Positions 27,266-36,675 are shown, numbered from the stretch's first letter. The stretch is DNA of 64,000 bases from Oceanicola sp. 502str15 (GCF_024105635.1 NZ_WYDQ01000001.1:2232001-2296000); one strand, 5' to 3'. A program made the numbers and translations. Notes: a model not told the origin generated them from the letters alone.

Positions 27266-28132
27266 TCAGAGCCCGTGGCTGCCCTCGTAGCCGTTCACCG
27301 GCGGGCTCTCCCAGCCTTCCAGCGCGGCATGGGGCGGGGCGAAGACCTCGCAGAGCAGCGGGTGGCACTCGGCCACGTCCGAGCTGTGCTCGGCGCCGCA
27401 ATCGCCGCCGGGGCAGGCCGAGAGCCCGGCGAGCAGGTCGATCTCGGCGAAGAGTTCGATGTAGTCGCCCGCCCGCGCCGGCGTGGCCTTCATGAAATAC
27501 TGGCCGGTGTCGGCGGTGAAGCCGGTGCACATGAAGACATTGAGCACGTCATGCACCATCGGCTCGACCGCGTCCGCCCCCTGCCCCGTCCACCCGGCAA
27601 GGGCGCGGGTGAGGTTTGAGTGGCAGCAGTGGTGATAGTCCTGCCCGGAGAGCAGATGGTGGGTGTAGGGGTCGCAGCGGGTGCCGATCACGTCATGCAC
27701 GCGGCCACCGAAGGCATCGACGCCATACCAGGCGAGGCTGTCGGCGGTGACGGTTGCCATCGGGCGCAGGCCGGGAAAGCCCGACCACATCCGGTCGCCG
27801 GTGCCGAGGTGGGTGCCGTGAAGCGCGCGGGTCTTGCCGGAGTAGAAGCGCTCGGAGAGATCGGCGAGGTTCCAGAGGTTCAGATCCCCCACCTGAGGCC
27901 CCTCGGGGCAGGAAATCCGCAAAAATTGGCCGGCCCGCACCGGGATGCAGCGCGCCTCGCGGGGCGGCACCCGCTCTTCGCCGGTCTTGCGCGCGGCGGC
28001 GCGCGCACGGCCGTAGAGCGCGAGGTCGGGCTGGGGCAGGCTCTGCGTCGGGTAGCAGATCACGGGCGCCACGTTGCGGGCGTCTTCTGCGTGATCGGGC
28101 GCGTCGGGACCGACGGGATCGGGTGATGTCAT
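27266..28132 (-). CDS. DUF1989 (urea carboxylase-associated) family protein
   Basis: A 288-residue protein of the DUF1989 family, whose members often accompany urea carboxylase and other urea-amide enzymes. Conserved stretches are VRAGQFLRISCPEGPQVGDLNLWN, RTLHGTHLGTGDRMWSGFPGLRPMATVTADS-like sequence, HDVIGTRCDPYTHHLLSGQDYHHCCHSNL and VLNVFMCTGF, with many His and Cys that could bind metal. I chose ATG 28132; the open frame continues to 28222 without family similarity. No urea carboxylase or urease is in the window, though creatinase at 0.2 kb would yield urea. Confidence 0.8.
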   Translation of the reverse strand: MTSPDPVGPDAPDHAEDARNVAPVICYPTQSLPQPDLALYGRARAAARKTGEERVPPREARCIPVRAGQFLRISCPEGPQVGDLNLWNLADLSERFYSGKTRALHGTHLGTGDRMWSGFPGLRPMATVTADSLAWYGVDAFGGRVHDVIGTRCDPYTHHLLSGQDYHHCCHSNLTRALAGWTGQGADAVEPMVHDVLNVFMCTGFTADTGQYFMKATPARAGDYIELFAEIDLLAGLSACPGGDCGAEHSSDVAECHPLLCEVFAPPHAALEGWESPPVNGYEGSHGL

Positions 28133-28340
28133 TATGGGGCTCGGGAAAATGTGACTGCTCGTGCCCAGTCTAAGCGAACAGTTGCGCCCGACGAAAGGGC
28201 AGAGCGGCACAAGGCAGCGCAATCGGCGGGCATTAACGAAATTTAAAGGTAACGGGGGGATGACAGGAGCGAAGGCCGCAGTTTAGGCTGGGGTCGAGCA
28301 CGTAAGACCCAACACCCGAATGGCAGTCAACGGAGGTACA

Positions 28341-28865
28341 ATGCTTCTGCCCGCACTTGGTTCCGTCCTCACCGCAATTTTTTTGAGTCCATCGCCCATG
28401 GCGGTGCCCGAAGGCCCTGAGCAGGTGGTTCCTGCTTATGCAACGGCCCGGCTCATAAGCCCAGAACCGGGTTCTGGCGATCTCAGGGCCGGGTTCCTGA
28501 ACGCCCTCAACAAGCAATATCCCACAAATGATTGCCCCTCGGGCTTTCGCTCGAACTTGCGAAAGTTTCCCGAGGTGGAGATCTGCGTGACCTACAGCGA
28601 CTTCCGCGGCGCCTGCAAACGGCTGACGGAAGATGCGTTCAACTGCCAGGTGGCCTTTACCATCGCCGTGGCCTCGCCGTCGCATCCCGGCGTGCTGGAC
28701 AAGCTGGAAAAGACCGCGACGGAGATCGAGCGCGAAGATTTCATCTTCACCCACGACTGGCGCGGCTGGCGCTGGAAGGCGGGCGGCGATGCGATTGACG
28801 CTCTGGTGCCCGCCGAGTTCCGGGGGCGGCAGCCGTTTTCGCGGACCGAGGCGCTGGCGCATTAG
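28341..28865 (+). CDS. Hypothetical protein with N-terminal signal-like segment
   Basis: A 174-residue protein of unknown family. The start at 28341 is fixed by GGAGG four bases upstream. The N terminus (MLLPALGSVLTAIFLSPSP) is hydrophobic and could be a signal peptide or anchor. Three cysteines (NDCPSGF, EICVTYS, GACKRL) plus NCQVAF suggest disulfides in an exported protein. No catalytic motif recognised. Confidence 0.6.
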   Translation: MLLPALGSVLTAIFLSPSPMAVPEGPEQVVPAYATARLISPEPGSGDLRAGFLNALNKQYPTNDCPSGFRSNLRKFPEVEICVTYSDFRGACKRLTEDAFNCQVAFTIAVASPSHPGVLDKLEKTATEIEREDFIFTHDWRGWRWKAGGDAIDALVPAEFRGRQPFSRTEALAH

Positions 28866-28941
28866 GCGTCTGGCGCCCTGCGCCCGCCACATTGACCTGC
28901 TCTGCTGCCCGCAGGCAGACAGCATGACGCGAAGGGCGGCC

Positions 28942-29934
28942 ATGACAGAGCGAATACCCGCCACCCTGATCGCAGGCAGAGTTCTCTACACCTATGCCTG
29001 TGCCAAACCGCCTGGTGGGCGCGAGCCGGGCGACATGCCTGCGCAGCTCAAGGGCCCCGAGGGCGAGGCCCGGCGGGCCGAGCGCAAGCGGCGCAGCGCC
29101 ACCAGAGCCGCCTACATGCGAGCCCGCAGCCCCGAGCAGATTGCGCAACCGGTGCCCCGCCTCGCGCCCGAACATGTGATGCCCGACTTCATCATGCGCG
29201 ACTGGGTCAATCCCTTCCCCGCGCTCTGGCAGGCCACGCCTGACGGGCTGCTGGTGAGCGCCCGGGTCCGCGCGGCGATTGAGCGGCTGGGCGCAGAAGG
29301 TGAGATCGACTTTCTGCCCGTGACCATGCGCAGCGAGGATGGCAGCCGGGAGGCGCCCTATTTTCTGGCGCAGTTCCTCGCCCCGGCCGAGCCGCTGGCG
29401 ATGTTTGCAAGCGGATACATCCGCGAGGACAAGGTGGATGTGAACGGCAGGCCCTTTTGCTTCTGGCAGGGCCCCTACGGGCTGAAGGAGGGGCGCATGA
29501 CCAATGGGCACGGGGTCGAGCCCTTTGCTGATGCGCGGGCCCTCGGCGGCGCCGGTGTTGCCTGGACCGAGCGTCTGCCGATGCGCCTGCTGATGACGGA
29601 GGACTTTGTGGAGCAGGCCGGGCTGGGGGATGACCCCTGGATCACCCTTGCCGCGATCCGGGTCTGCGACGGCGATGACGAAGCGATGCGGATCGTGCCC
29701 CCGCCCCCGCCCGAGCCTGCCCCGCCACTTAAGGAGCTGGTCGAAGGCTCACTGGCTCACAACGCGGCACTCAACGAGGAGATTGCGCAGGGGGCCACCG
29801 AAAGCCTCGGCGGTTTCTGGCGGATGCTCAAGGCGACCTTCACCAACGGCCGCAGCGAGAACTACGCCCGCAGCGAAAAGGGGCCGGACGAAAAGCTGGT
29901 GTTCTATACCCCACGACAGAACCAGCGCAAGTAG
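28942..29934 (+). CDS. Hypothetical protein, possible Imm11/DUF1629-like domain
   Basis: A 330-residue soluble protein. The segment LLVSARVRAAIERLGAEGEIDFLPVTM followed by PYFLAQFL resembles the core of DUF1629 (Imm11) proteins, which occur both as immunity proteins of polymorphic toxins and as orphans; the match is by eye. A basic linker (about residues 30-60) precedes it and a proline-rich linker (PPPPPEPAPPLKE) leads to a helical C-terminal tail. I chose ATG 28942; ATG 28924 is in frame. No toxin gene is adjacent. Confidence 0.6.
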   Translation: MTERIPATLIAGRVLYTYACAKPPGGREPGDMPAQLKGPEGEARRAERKRRSATRAAYMRARSPEQIAQPVPRLAPEHVMPDFIMRDWVNPFPALWQATPDGLLVSARVRAAIERLGAEGEIDFLPVTMRSEDGSREAPYFLAQFLAPAEPLAMFASGYIREDKVDVNGRPFCFWQGPYGLKEGRMTNGHGVEPFADARALGGAGVAWTERLPMRLLMTEDFVEQAGLGDDPWITLAAIRVCDGDDEAMRIVPPPPPEPAPPLKELVEGSLAHNAALNEEIAQGATESLGGFWRMLKATFTNGRSENYARSEKGPDEKLVFYTPRQNQRK

Positions 29935-30038
29935 CTCCCCTGCGCTGCCTCCCGCCATAGGGCCGGACCACTGGCGCGAGGCAACAGCCAGACCATCGCC
30001 AGTGATGAACGACCTCGCGGCCCTTCGGTGAAGGCCCG

Positions 30039-30818
30039 TCAGACGACCCGCTCGACCATCATGCTCTTGATATGCGCAATCGCCTTGGCCGGGTTCAGGC
30101 CCTTGGGGCAGGTCTTGGCGCAGTTCATGATGGTGTGGCAGCGGTAGAGCTTGAAGGGGTCTTCGAGGTCATCAAGCCGCTCGCCGGTGGCCTCGTCGCG
30201 GGAGTCGATGATCCAGCGGTAGGCGTGCAGCAGGGCCGCCGGGCCAAGGTAGCGGTCGGAGTTCCACCAGTAGCTCGGGCAGGCGGTGGAGCAGGAGGCG
30301 CACATCACGCATTCATAGAGGCCATCGAGCTTCTTGCGGTCTTCGATCGACTGCTTCCACTCCTTCTCGGGGCGCTGGGTCTTGGTCTCGAGCCATGGCA
30401 TGATCGAGGCGTGCTGTGCGTAGAACAGCGTGAGGTCGGGGATGAGATCCTTGACCACCGGCATGTGGGGCAGCGGGTAGATCTTCACGTCGCCCTTGAT
30501 CTCGTCCATGCCGTAGATGCAGGCCAGCGTGTTGATGCCGTCGATGTTCATCGCGCAGGAGCCGCAGATGCCTTCGCGGCAGGAGCGGCGGAAGGTGAGC
30601 GTGGGGTCGATCTCGTTCTTGATCTTGATCAGCGCGTCCAGAACCATCGGGCCGCATTGGTCCATGTCGATGAAGTAGGTATCGACGGCCGGATTCTTGC
30701 CGCTGTCGGGGTCGTAGCGGTAGATCTGGAACTTGCGCACATTGGTCGCCCCTTCCGGCTTCGGCCAGGTCTTGCCGGTGGTGATGCGCGAGTTCTTGGG
30801 CAGGGTGAGTTGGACCAT
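30039..30818 (-). CDS. sdhB: Succinate dehydrogenase iron-sulfur subunit
   Basis: Complex II electron-transfer subunit, 259 residues. [2Fe-2S] ligands are in [13 protein letters not shown] (Cys80, 85, 88) with a later Cys in NTLACIYG; the [4Fe-4S] and [3Fe-4S] ligands are in [16 protein letters not shown] and [17 protein letters not shown]. The start [10 protein letters not shown] at 30818 is the family N terminus. Unusually, it is separated from sdhA by five genes (about 2.8 kb), the last of which ends 12 bp upstream of it. Confidence 0.96.
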   Translation of the reverse strand: MVQLTLPKNSRITTGKTWPKPEGATNVRKFQIYRYDPDSGKNPAVDTYFIDMDQCGPMVLDALIKIKNEIDPTLTFRRSCREGICGSCAMNIDGINTLACIYGMDEIKGDVKIYPLPHMPVVKDLIPDLTLFYAQHASIMPWLETKTQRPEKEWKQSIEDRKKLDGLYECVMCASCSTACPSYWWNSDRYLGPAALLHAYRWIIDSRDEATGERLDDLEDPFKLYRCHTIMNCAKTCPKGLNPAKAIAHIKSMMVERVV

Positions 30819-30829
30819 GGGTCTGGCTC

Positions 30830-31156
30830 CTATCCGTTCAAAATCAGCGGGAGACCTTCCCGCGTGATGCATTCGATGGCGTCCGGGCGTTGTGCCACGG
30901 CCACGACGATCTGGGTCGAGCGCGGGGAGATGCCGGTGGCGGCCTCCTGCGCAAGTGTCGAGATTTCACCCGCCGACATGTTGTCGATCAGGCATTCGGT
31001 CACGAGGTCGGGCGGCACGCCGGGCAGCTTTTCCTGCACGATGGGGCGCACCACGCTCTTGGCCGCCTGGCGCGCGACAATGTCGGCCGGGTTGGCGTCG
31101 CAGGCGGCGAGCAGCAGCAGGAGGGGGGCGAAGCGCAGGATCACGGGGCGGTTCAT
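30830..31156 (-). CDS. Small predicted lipoprotein upstream of sdhB
   Basis: A 108-residue protein with a lipoprotein signal ([11 protein letters not shown], lipobox LAAC at about residue 19). The mature part has two further Cys (TECLIDN, IECITRE) and a helical segment. It overlaps the preceding small lipoprotein gene by 4 bp and ends 12 bp before sdhB, so it is transcribed with complex II. A role in the enzyme's assembly is conceivable but unproven. Confidence 0.7.
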   Translation of the reverse strand: MNRPVILRFAPLLLLLAACDANPADIVARQAAKSVVRPIVQEKLPGVPPDLVTECLIDNMSAGEISTLAQEAATGISPRSTQIVVAVAQRPDAIECITREGLPLILNG

Positions 31157-31377
31157 TCGGGCACCATCGAGCTCTGGATCGTGGCGCCGGTCGAGATGAA
31201 GGCCAGCGCGCGGCGGCGCTGCGCATCATTCATGGCGGCCCAGCGCTCGCGGTCGCCCGGCATCAGCGCGTAGCTCTCCGGAAAGGGGATGCCCCCGCTT
31301 AGGCCGCCGCGCTCGCCGCAGCCCGAAAGCAGCGCCAGCGTGGCGCCCGTCAAAACGATCGCAGAAATTCGGCCCAT
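31153..31377 (-). CDS. Very small predicted lipoprotein in the sdh operon
   Basis: A 74-residue protein with a clear lipobox (ATLALLSGC, Cys20) followed by a Gly/Pro-rich stretch and a helix (PGDRERWAAMNDAQRRRALAFIS). It starts 4 bp after the sulfotransferase and overlaps the next lipoprotein by 4 bp. Family not recognised. Confidence 0.65.
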   Translation of the reverse strand: MGRISAIVLTGATLALLSGCGERGGLSGGIPFPESYALMPGDRERWAAMNDAQRRRALAFISTGATIQSSMVPE

Positions 31378-31380
31378 GGT

Positions 31381-32202
31381 TCAGCCACTCCCCCTAGATG
31401 TTGCCTCTGCCCGGTGCTCGGGCTCGCGCAGCCGGGAGAGCCAGCCGGTTGCATCCGGCTCGTATCCCAGCGCCACGAGGTCGGCACCATGGCGTTCAGC
31501 GTAAACCTCGGCCACCGCGGGCGGCAACTCGGTTTCCCAACGTTTGAGCGCGCCTTCGCTGGCGACGTGGCCCATGAGGTGGCGCGGGCGGTCGTCCATC
31601 TTGGCCATGCCGCCAAAGAGCGACTGCTCCCAGAACATCTTCTTGCCGGCCTCCAGCTCCTCGCCCTCCAGCCCGAGGTGGGCGAGGGCCGCGCCGAAGA
31701 GGCTGCAATCGGTATCGGCCATGAGGTCTTCGTACTTCAGCTCGAAGGCACGGTCGTCGCCCCAGGGCCAGGCGCGCATTTCCTCGACCGTCTCGCGGTG
31801 CTTGCCCTCCATCTCGAAGAGCAGCTTGGCCTCGTCACTCTCCAGCGCGTTGAGGTGCTGCTGGTAGCTCCTGCCGCCGAGGTCGGTGCGCGGCACATGC
31901 AGCCATTTCTCGCCCTGCTTGCCGGCGAAGTGATGATAGACGCAGCCCGACAGCATGATGTCGCGGGGGTCGCGAATGACATGGACGATGGCCACGTCAT
32001 CGCGCTTCCAGAGGTCGGAGGGAAAATATCCGGCCCAGTTGACCAGAAAGCAGCGGCTCCGGGCGGGCACCTTCCACATCGCCTCGTCACGCCAGATGCC
32101 ATGCCAATCCAGCCCGTAGGCCCGGGCCATCGCCTGAATGGTCCGCCGCATCCAGACCGTGCCGGATTTGTGGTGAGTGGCAAAGCACATCAGGCGGGGC
32201 AT
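31381..32202 (-). CDS. Sulfotransferase-family protein
   Basis: PAPS-dependent sulfotransferase candidate of 273 residues. The 5'-phosphosulfate loop is CFATHHKSGTVWMRRTIQAM (KSGT.W), and the 3'-phosphate motif is VIHVIRDPRDIMLSGCVYH (RDPRD). The ATG at 32202 overlaps the stop of the glycosyltransferase gene (TGATG), with GGAGGCG upstream. It is the third gene of a methyltransferase-glycosyltransferase-sulfotransferase set between sdhA and sdhB; the likely substrate is a glycan or glycolipid. Confidence 0.82.
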   Translation of the reverse strand: MPRLMCFATHHKSGTVWMRRTIQAMARAYGLDWHGIWRDEAMWKVPARSRCFLVNWAGYFPSDLWKRDDVAIVHVIRDPRDIMLSGCVYHHFAGKQGEKWLHVPRTDLGGRSYQQHLNALESDEAKLLFEMEGKHRETVEEMRAWPWGDDRAFELKYEDLMADTDCSLFGAALAHLGLEGEELEAGKKMFWEQSLFGGMAKMDDRPRHLMGHVASEGALKRWETELPPAVAEVYAERHGADLVALGYEPDATGWLSRLREPEHRAEATSRGSG

Positions 32203-32957
32203 CAGCTTGACGCCTCCACGGGCGCGCCGCGGCCGGGCACCTTGAACGCGTAGCTCCAGATCTCTTCGGCCACGTGGGGCGGGTTCTGGCGGGTGAAGCC
32301 GCGAAATATGGTTTCCTCGAACCGCACCTCGCCGAGCCATCCTGCAAAGCGGGGAAGGCAGACGGGCATGATGCCCTTCTCGAAGCACCAGCGCGCCAAC
32401 CGCACATCGACGAACTTCTGGGAGCCGGCCATGAAATCATGGGGTGGAAAGTCCTCGCCGCGCATAAGGGCGGCGTTGGTGGCGATCTGATCGACCACGG
32501 TGGGCTGTTCCAGCGTTTCGTAAAAGCGGAAGGGCTTGCGGTAATCGGCGATGTTCACCGGCTTGTAGCGCAGATATTTGACCAGCGCCTTGGGTGCGAG
32601 GCTGAACTGCGGCTCATAGTAGAGCGAGCCATGGTAGCCGCCGAGGAACTTTCTCGGCCCGAGCGCCTCCATCGCGGCGATGGACTTTGACACGAAATCC
32701 GCAGGGTAGATCATGTCATCGTCGATCATGAAGACCCAATCAGCGCCCGAGACATCGGGATAGAACTTGCCCACGTCCTTCTGATCTTCACCGGGGATGA
32801 TCTGGGCGATCTTTTCTTCACCGGCAAAGGCGGGGAGTGGCTCGTCATACTGGTTGAGCACGATGTTCAACTGGTCGACCTGCGGCAGGATTGCGGCGAC
32901 CACCTGCGCGAGATTGCTCTCGCGTGGTGGGTATGTGGCTAGGTTGGCGGTGATCAT
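32202..32957 (-). CDS. Glycosyltransferase (GT2-like)
   Basis: A 251-residue protein with a GT-A type fold by pattern: TANLATYPPRESNLAQVVAAILPQVDQLNIVLNQYDEPLP at the N terminus, then ADWVFMIDDDMIYPADFV, where DDD is the metal/nucleotide-sugar site. The conserved QIATNAALMRGEDFP and later helices suit small GT2-like enzymes. Coupled by ATGA to the methyltransferase before it and by TGATG to the sulfotransferase after it. Sugar donor unknown. Confidence 0.78.
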   Translation of the reverse strand: MITANLATYPPRESNLAQVVAAILPQVDQLNIVLNQYDEPLPAFAGEEKIAQIIPGEDQKDVGKFYPDVSGADWVFMIDDDMIYPADFVSKSIAAMEALGPRKFLGGYHGSLYYEPQFSLAPKALVKYLRYKPVNIADYRKPFRFYETLEQPTVVDQIATNAALMRGEDFPPHDFMAGSQKFVDVRLARWCFEKGIMPVCLPRFAGWLGEVRFEETIFRGFTRQNPPHVAEEIWSYAFKVPGRGAPVEASS

Positions 32958-33607
32958 GCGCGCCCCTCGCGACGGTAGAGGCGGAAGAATGCGCGAGTCG
33001 TATCTTTCGGATTGAGGTCGTCAACATCGGCAGCGTGGGGATTGGCCCACATTCGCTCTTCGACGAAGCCGGGAGCATTCCGGGCCATCCAGTCGGAATA
33101 CTTCCGGTCGCGCACGTGGTCTTCCGGGCGTGGCCGATCTTCGTCGGTGGCGTAGATCAGAACGTAGCGATCAGCGGCGCGAGTTAGACGCAACATGTAG
33201 GCGTCAAAGACATTATCCTCGACGAGATGATAGATAACGTCGAGCGACATCGACATGTCGAAGATATCAGCGCGCTGCGCGTCTTGTTCTGTAGTGATGA
33301 ATTGCCAACTCGGGCGGTCTGCGAAGCGTTCGCTGTTGGCACGCACCACCTGCTCCACAACATCGACGCCAGTGTAGTTGTCGAACTTGAAGAGTGAAGC
33401 CTGATTACCGTCTCCGCACCCGAACTCGACCACCGACTCGATGCGTTGCTCGGCCACAAGCGCGTTTATGACTTCAGCCTTGTAGTCCGCCAACCGACCG
33501 TAGCTGCCCGGGCCGGACGTTCGGCCGCGAGCATAACGCTCGGCCCAATATTCACCAGACGAGGTGAAGGGGCGTTTGCGCCCGAGGAGGCGGGTGAGGA
33601 GTGACAC
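32954..33607 (-). CDS. Class I SAM-dependent methyltransferase
   Basis: A 217-residue methyltransferase with motif I VVEFGCGDGNQASL (about residues 59-72), acidic motif II DNYTGVDVVEQVV, and DMSMSLDVIYHLVEDNVFDAYM as motif IV/V. GTG 33607 is supported by GAGG within the last codons of sdhA; only 7 bp separate the two genes, so it is tightly coupled to sdhA. The codon use looks visibly less GC-rich than in sdhA, hinting at later acquisition. First gene of the three-gene glycan-type cassette. Confidence 0.8.
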   Translation of the reverse strand: MSLLTRLLGRKRPFTSSGEYWAERYARGRTSGPGSYGRLADYKAEVINALVAEQRIESVVEFGCGDGNQASLFKFDNYTGVDVVEQVVRANSERFADRPSWQFITTEQDAQRADIFDMSMSLDVIYHLVEDNVFDAYMLRLTRAADRYVLIYATDEDRPRPEDHVRDRKYSDWMARNAPGFVEERMWANPHAADVDDLNPKDTTRAFFRLYRREGRA

Positions 33608-33614
33608 GTCAGCC

Positions 33615-35420
33615 TCAATACACCCGCTTCTTGGGGGCGATCTTCTTCAGGTCGATGCCGCCGTCTTCTTCCTTGGAGAGCGGGTCGAGGTGGACCGGGC
33701 GGTAGCTGAGGGTCACCTGGTTGCCTTCGACCGTGGCCAGCGAGTGTTTGCGCCATTCGGTGTCGTCGCGGTCGGGATAGTCTTCGTGGGCGTGGGCGCC
33801 GCGACTTTCCTTGCGGGCCTCGGCGCCGACGATGGTGGCGAGCGCGTTGGGCATGAGGTTGGTCAGCTCGAGGGTTTCCATCAGATCGGAGTTCCAGATG
33901 AGCGAGCGGTCGGTGACCTTGATGTCATCCATCTTGGCGGCGACGGACTTCATCTTCTCGACGCCCTCGGCGAGGGTCTTGTCGGTGCGGAACACTGCCG
34001 CGTCGGCCTGCATGGTGCGCTGCATCTCGTCGCGCAGCTCCGCCGTGGCGATGGAGCCGGAGGCGTTGCGCAGGGTGTCGAAGCGGTCGAGCGCGGCGTC
34101 GACGGAGGCCTTGTTCAGCTCCGGGTTGGCAGATTTCGGGTCCACCACCTCGGCGGCCCTGATCGCGGCGGCGCGGCCGAAGACCACGAGGTCGATGAGG
34201 CTGTTGGAGCCGAGGCGGTTGGCGCCGTGGACGCTTGCGCAGCCCGCTTCGCCCACGGCCATGAGGCCGGGCGCGATGGCGTCGGGGTTGTCAGCGGTGG
34301 GGTTCAGCACCTCGCCCCAGTAGTTCGTGGGGATGCCGCCCATGTTGTAATGCACGGTGGGGAGCACCGGGATCGGCTCCTTGGTGAGATCGACGCCGGC
34401 GAAGATGCGCGCACTCTCGGAGATGCCGGGCAGGCGCTCGTGCAGGGTTTCGGGGGGCAGGTGGTTGAGGTGGAGGAAGATGTGATCCTTGTCCTTGCCG
34501 ACGCCCCTGCCCTCGCGGATTTCCATCGTCATGCAGCGGCTCACCACGTCGCGCGAGGCGAGATCCTTGTAGGTTGGCGCATAGCGCTCCATGAAGCGCT
34601 CGCCCTCGGAGTTGGTCAGATAGCCACCCTCACCCCGCGCGCCTTCGGTGATCAGGCAGCCGGAGCCGTAGATGCCGGTGGGGTGGAACTGGACGAACTC
34701 CATGTCTTGCAGTGGCAGGCCCGCGCGGGCCGCCATGCCGCCGCCGTCGCCGGTGCAGGTGTGGGCGGAGGTGGCGGAGAAGTAGGCGCGGCCATAGCCG
34801 CCGGTGGCCAGCACCACCATCTTGGCGCGGAACACATGGATCGTGCCGTCATCGAGCTTCCAGCAGACAACGCCCTGGCAGGCGCCGTCTTCGCCCATGA
34901 TCAGGTCGATGGCGAAATACTCGATGTAGAACTCGGCGTTGTGCTTCAGGCTCTGGCCATAGAGCGTGTGCAGGATGGCGTGGCCGGTGCGGTCGGCGGC
35001 GGCGCAGGTGCGCTGCACGGGCGGGCCCTCGCCGAACTCGGTGGTGTGGCCGCCGAAGGGGCGCTGGTAGATCTTGCCCTCTTCGGTGCGCGAGAAGGGC
35101 ACGCCGTAATGCTCCAGCTCATACACCGCCTTGGGCGCCTCGCGGGCGAGGTATTCCATCGCGTCGGTGTCGCCGAGCCAGTCGGAGCCCTTCACGGTGT
35201 CATACATGTGCCACTGCCAGTGGTCGGGGCCCATGTTGGAGAGCGACGCGGCGATGCCGCCCTGGGCCGCGACGGTGTGCGAGCGGGTCGGGAAGACCTT
35301 GGTGACGCAGGCGGTCTTCAGACCCTGCTCGGCCATGCCCAGCGTCGCCCGGAGGCCGGAGCCGCCTGCGCCCACAACCACCACGTCATATGTATGGGTT
35401 TCGTATTCGTAAGCTGCCAT
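33615..35420 (-). CDS. sdhA: Succinate dehydrogenase flavoprotein subunit
   Basis: Catalytic FAD subunit of complex II, 601 residues. FAD dinucleotide motif [15 protein letters not shown]; the His for covalent FAD is in [17 protein letters not shown]; active-site segments [25 protein letters not shown] and [14 protein letters not shown]-terminal [31 protein letters not shown]. Oxidises succinate to fumarate. Separated from sdhD by 144 bp, which contain a hairpin; followed directly by the methyltransferase gene. Confidence 0.97.
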   Translation of the reverse strand: MAAYEYETHTYDVVVVGAGGSGLRATLGMAEQGLKTACVTKVFPTRSHTVAAQGGIAASLSNMGPDHWQWHMYDTVKGSDWLGDTDAMEYLAREAPKAVYELEHYGVPFSRTEEGKIYQRPFGGHTTEFGEGPPVQRTCAAADRTGHAILHTLYGQSLKHNAEFYIEYFAIDLIMGEDGACQGVVCWKLDDGTIHVFRAKMVVLATGGYGRAYFSATSAHTCTGDGGGMAARAGLPLQDMEFVQFHPTGIYGSGCLITEGARGEGGYLTNSEGERFMERYAPTYKDLASRDVVSRCMTMEIREGRGVGKDKDHIFLHLNHLPPETLHERLPGISESARIFAGVDLTKEPIPVLPTVHYNMGGIPTNYWGEVLNPTADNPDAIAPGLMAVGEAGCASVHGANRLGSNSLIDLVVFGRAAAIRAAEVVDPKSANPELNKASVDAALDRFDTLRNASGSIATAELRDEMQRTMQADAAVFRTDKTLAEGVEKMKSVAAKMDDIKVTDRSLIWNSDLMETLELTNLMPNALATIVGAEARKESRGAHAHEDYPDRDDTEWRKHSLATVEGNQVTLSYRPVHLDPLSKEEDGGIDLKKIAPKKRVY

Positions 35421-35510
35421 GGTCTCGTTCGTCCCTTGCGTCTGGCGTCCCTCGCGACTGGCGTTCGTTGCGTCTGGGGCTTGGGCGCTCTCGCGTCAGT
35501 TAATCGTGGG

Positions 35511-35527
35511 GGAAGGCCGCGCCTTCC
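35511..35527. other. Hairpin in the sdhD-sdhA intergenic region
   Basis: GGAAGGC-CGC-GCCTTCC is a perfect 7-bp stem with a three-base loop in the 144-bp gap. The rest of the gap has imperfect repeats of TTGCGTCTGG. A role in mRNA processing or in setting subunit ratios is possible. Confidence 0.4.
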
Positions 35528-35564
35528 GTGTGAGATGATGCCGCGTGGGCACGGGCGGCGGCGC

Positions 35565-35936
35565 TCAGAGCGCCAGCTTGATCAGCGCCAGCAGGCCGGC
35601 GGCGATCAGCACCCAGGTTCCGGCGGCGACGGCCATCAGCAGCAGTTTGCCCGCGAGGCCGTGCACGTAGTCTTCCACCGCCTCGTCGATCTCCATCTTG
35701 ATGTGGAGAAGCCCCATGGTCAGGCCGATGCCCAGCGCGAGGGTGATGAAGGGGTTGGCGAAGTAGCTCTGCACCTCGTCGAAGCTGCGGCCCAGCGCCG
35801 AGCCGAAGAGGAAGACGAAGAGCGGCACGAGGATGACGAGGCTCAGCGAGCTGGCCATCATCTTCCAGTGGTGCGCGGTGCCCTCGGAGCCGGAGCCGAG
35901 GCCGGTGGCGCGTTTGCGGTCGGTGATGAATTTCAT
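35565..35936 (-). CDS. sdhD: Succinate dehydrogenase membrane anchor subunit SdhD
   Basis: A 123-residue anchor with three membrane helices (about 29-48, 60-80 and 97-119). HHWKMMASSLSLVILVPLFVF and GLLHIKMEIDEAVEDYVHG include the expected heme/quinone-site residues (His, then DYVHG). It contributes the quinone site and heme b with SdhC. A GGGAGAGAGACG site precedes the ATG. Confidence 0.93.
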   Translation of the reverse strand: MKFITDRKRATGLGSGSEGTAHHWKMMASSLSLVILVPLFVFLFGSALGRSFDEVQSYFANPFITLALGIGLTMGLLHIKMEIDEAVEDYVHGLAGKLLLMAVAAGTWVLIAAGLLALIKLAL

Positions 35937-35948
35937 CGTCTCTCTCCC

Positions 35949-36335
35949 TTACACCACGATGGCCGTGAAGAGCGCCAGCACGGTGGCGCCGATGAACATG
36001 CCCCAGCCGAGCTTTTCGGAGATCGGGACGTCGAGGCAGTAGCCGAAGTCCCAGATCACGTGCCGAAGGCGGCCGAGCATGTGATACCAGATCGCCCAGC
36101 TTGCGAGGAACATCACGATGTCGCCGAGAAAGCTGGTCATCAGCCAGTTGAGGCTTTCGAAGGCCCCTTCCGAGAAGGCCGCGGCGAGGAGCCAGCAGAC
36201 CACGAGGAAGGCGGTGCCGAAGGAGGCGATGCCGGTGATGCGGACCAGGATGGAGGACATCGAGGTCATCTGAGGCCGGTAGTACGGGCCGATCATGAAG
36301 GGCGAAAGCGGGCGATCCCGGTTCATATCTGCCAT
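35949..36335 (-). CDS. sdhC: Succinate dehydrogenase cytochrome b556 subunit SdhC
   Basis: A 128-residue membrane subunit. RPLSPFMIGPYYRPQMTSMSSILVRITGIASFG carries the conserved SPxxxxY...SI.HR-like segment, with RITG for HRITG, and WYHMLGRLRHVIWDFG carries the heme-ligand His. Start 36335 is fixed by AGGAGAGCGTTC; the longer reading frame to 36446 is Arg/Pro-rich and not part of the family. First gene of the sdh operon. Confidence 0.94.
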   Translation of the reverse strand: MADMNRDRPLSPFMIGPYYRPQMTSMSSILVRITGIASFGTAFLVVCWLLAAAFSEGAFESLNWLMTSFLGDIVMFLASWAIWYHMLGRLRHVIWDFGYCLDVPISEKLGWGMFIGATVLALFTAIVV

Positions 36336-36675
36336 GAACGCTCTCCTGTTGGGCGCGGGCCGGGGCGCTGGTGCCGGGGCGCGGCGCATTGGGTGGCGTG
36401 CCGCGCGGGCGGGCCGTGCGGGCGTGCTGCGCCTTTCAATTGGCATTTTTCTACGGGGGAGTCACGAGCTAAACCGATGATAATGCGTCGCAGTTGAGGC
36501 GCTAACAGGCGATTTTTCGGGGGTTGTGATCACAGCTTTCAAGCTTGTGATCACAATATTCGCGTCCTGTGGTCACGAACCGAAACGCCCCTCCCCCGCA
36601 CGCGGCACACCCCGCGAGTCCTGCCGGATACCTGCCGCACCGCCGGGTGCCCGAGGGCCGGCAAGCGGCACGATC
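36336..36675. other. Gene-free region upstream of sdhC (340 bp)
   Basis: This stretch separates mch from sdhC, both on the minus strand. It is AT-richer around 36430-36570 and contains the three TGTGATCACA-type sites annotated separately. On the minus strand CATTATCATC (36475-36484) could contain a -10 element (TATCAT), but no convincing -35 box stands 17 bp away. No RNA gene or small ORF with a ribosome site is visible. Confidence 0.5.
36525..36577. promoter_or_regulatory. Triple tandem operator (TGTGATCACA) upstream of sdhC
   Basis: Perfect palindrome TGTGATCACA at 36525-36534 and again at 36546-36555, with a degenerate TGTGGTCACG at 36568-36577. Start-to-start distances are 21 and 22 bp, two helical turns, so a regulator could bind all three on one face. 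The same motif with the same 21-bp spacing stands upstream of sucC. The nearest start codon is sdhC, 190 bp away on the minus strand. Confidence 0.7.

Noticed and set aside
28233..28246. CtrA-like pair TTAA...TTAA upstream of the 28.3-kb hypothetical gene
   Set aside because: The spacer is six bases instead of seven and the trailing C is missing, so it is not a consensus box.
33564..36497. A 977-codon plus-strand frame opposite sdhA-sdhD-sdhC
   Set aside because: Shadow of the sdh genes; it crosses their intergenic gaps without any homology.
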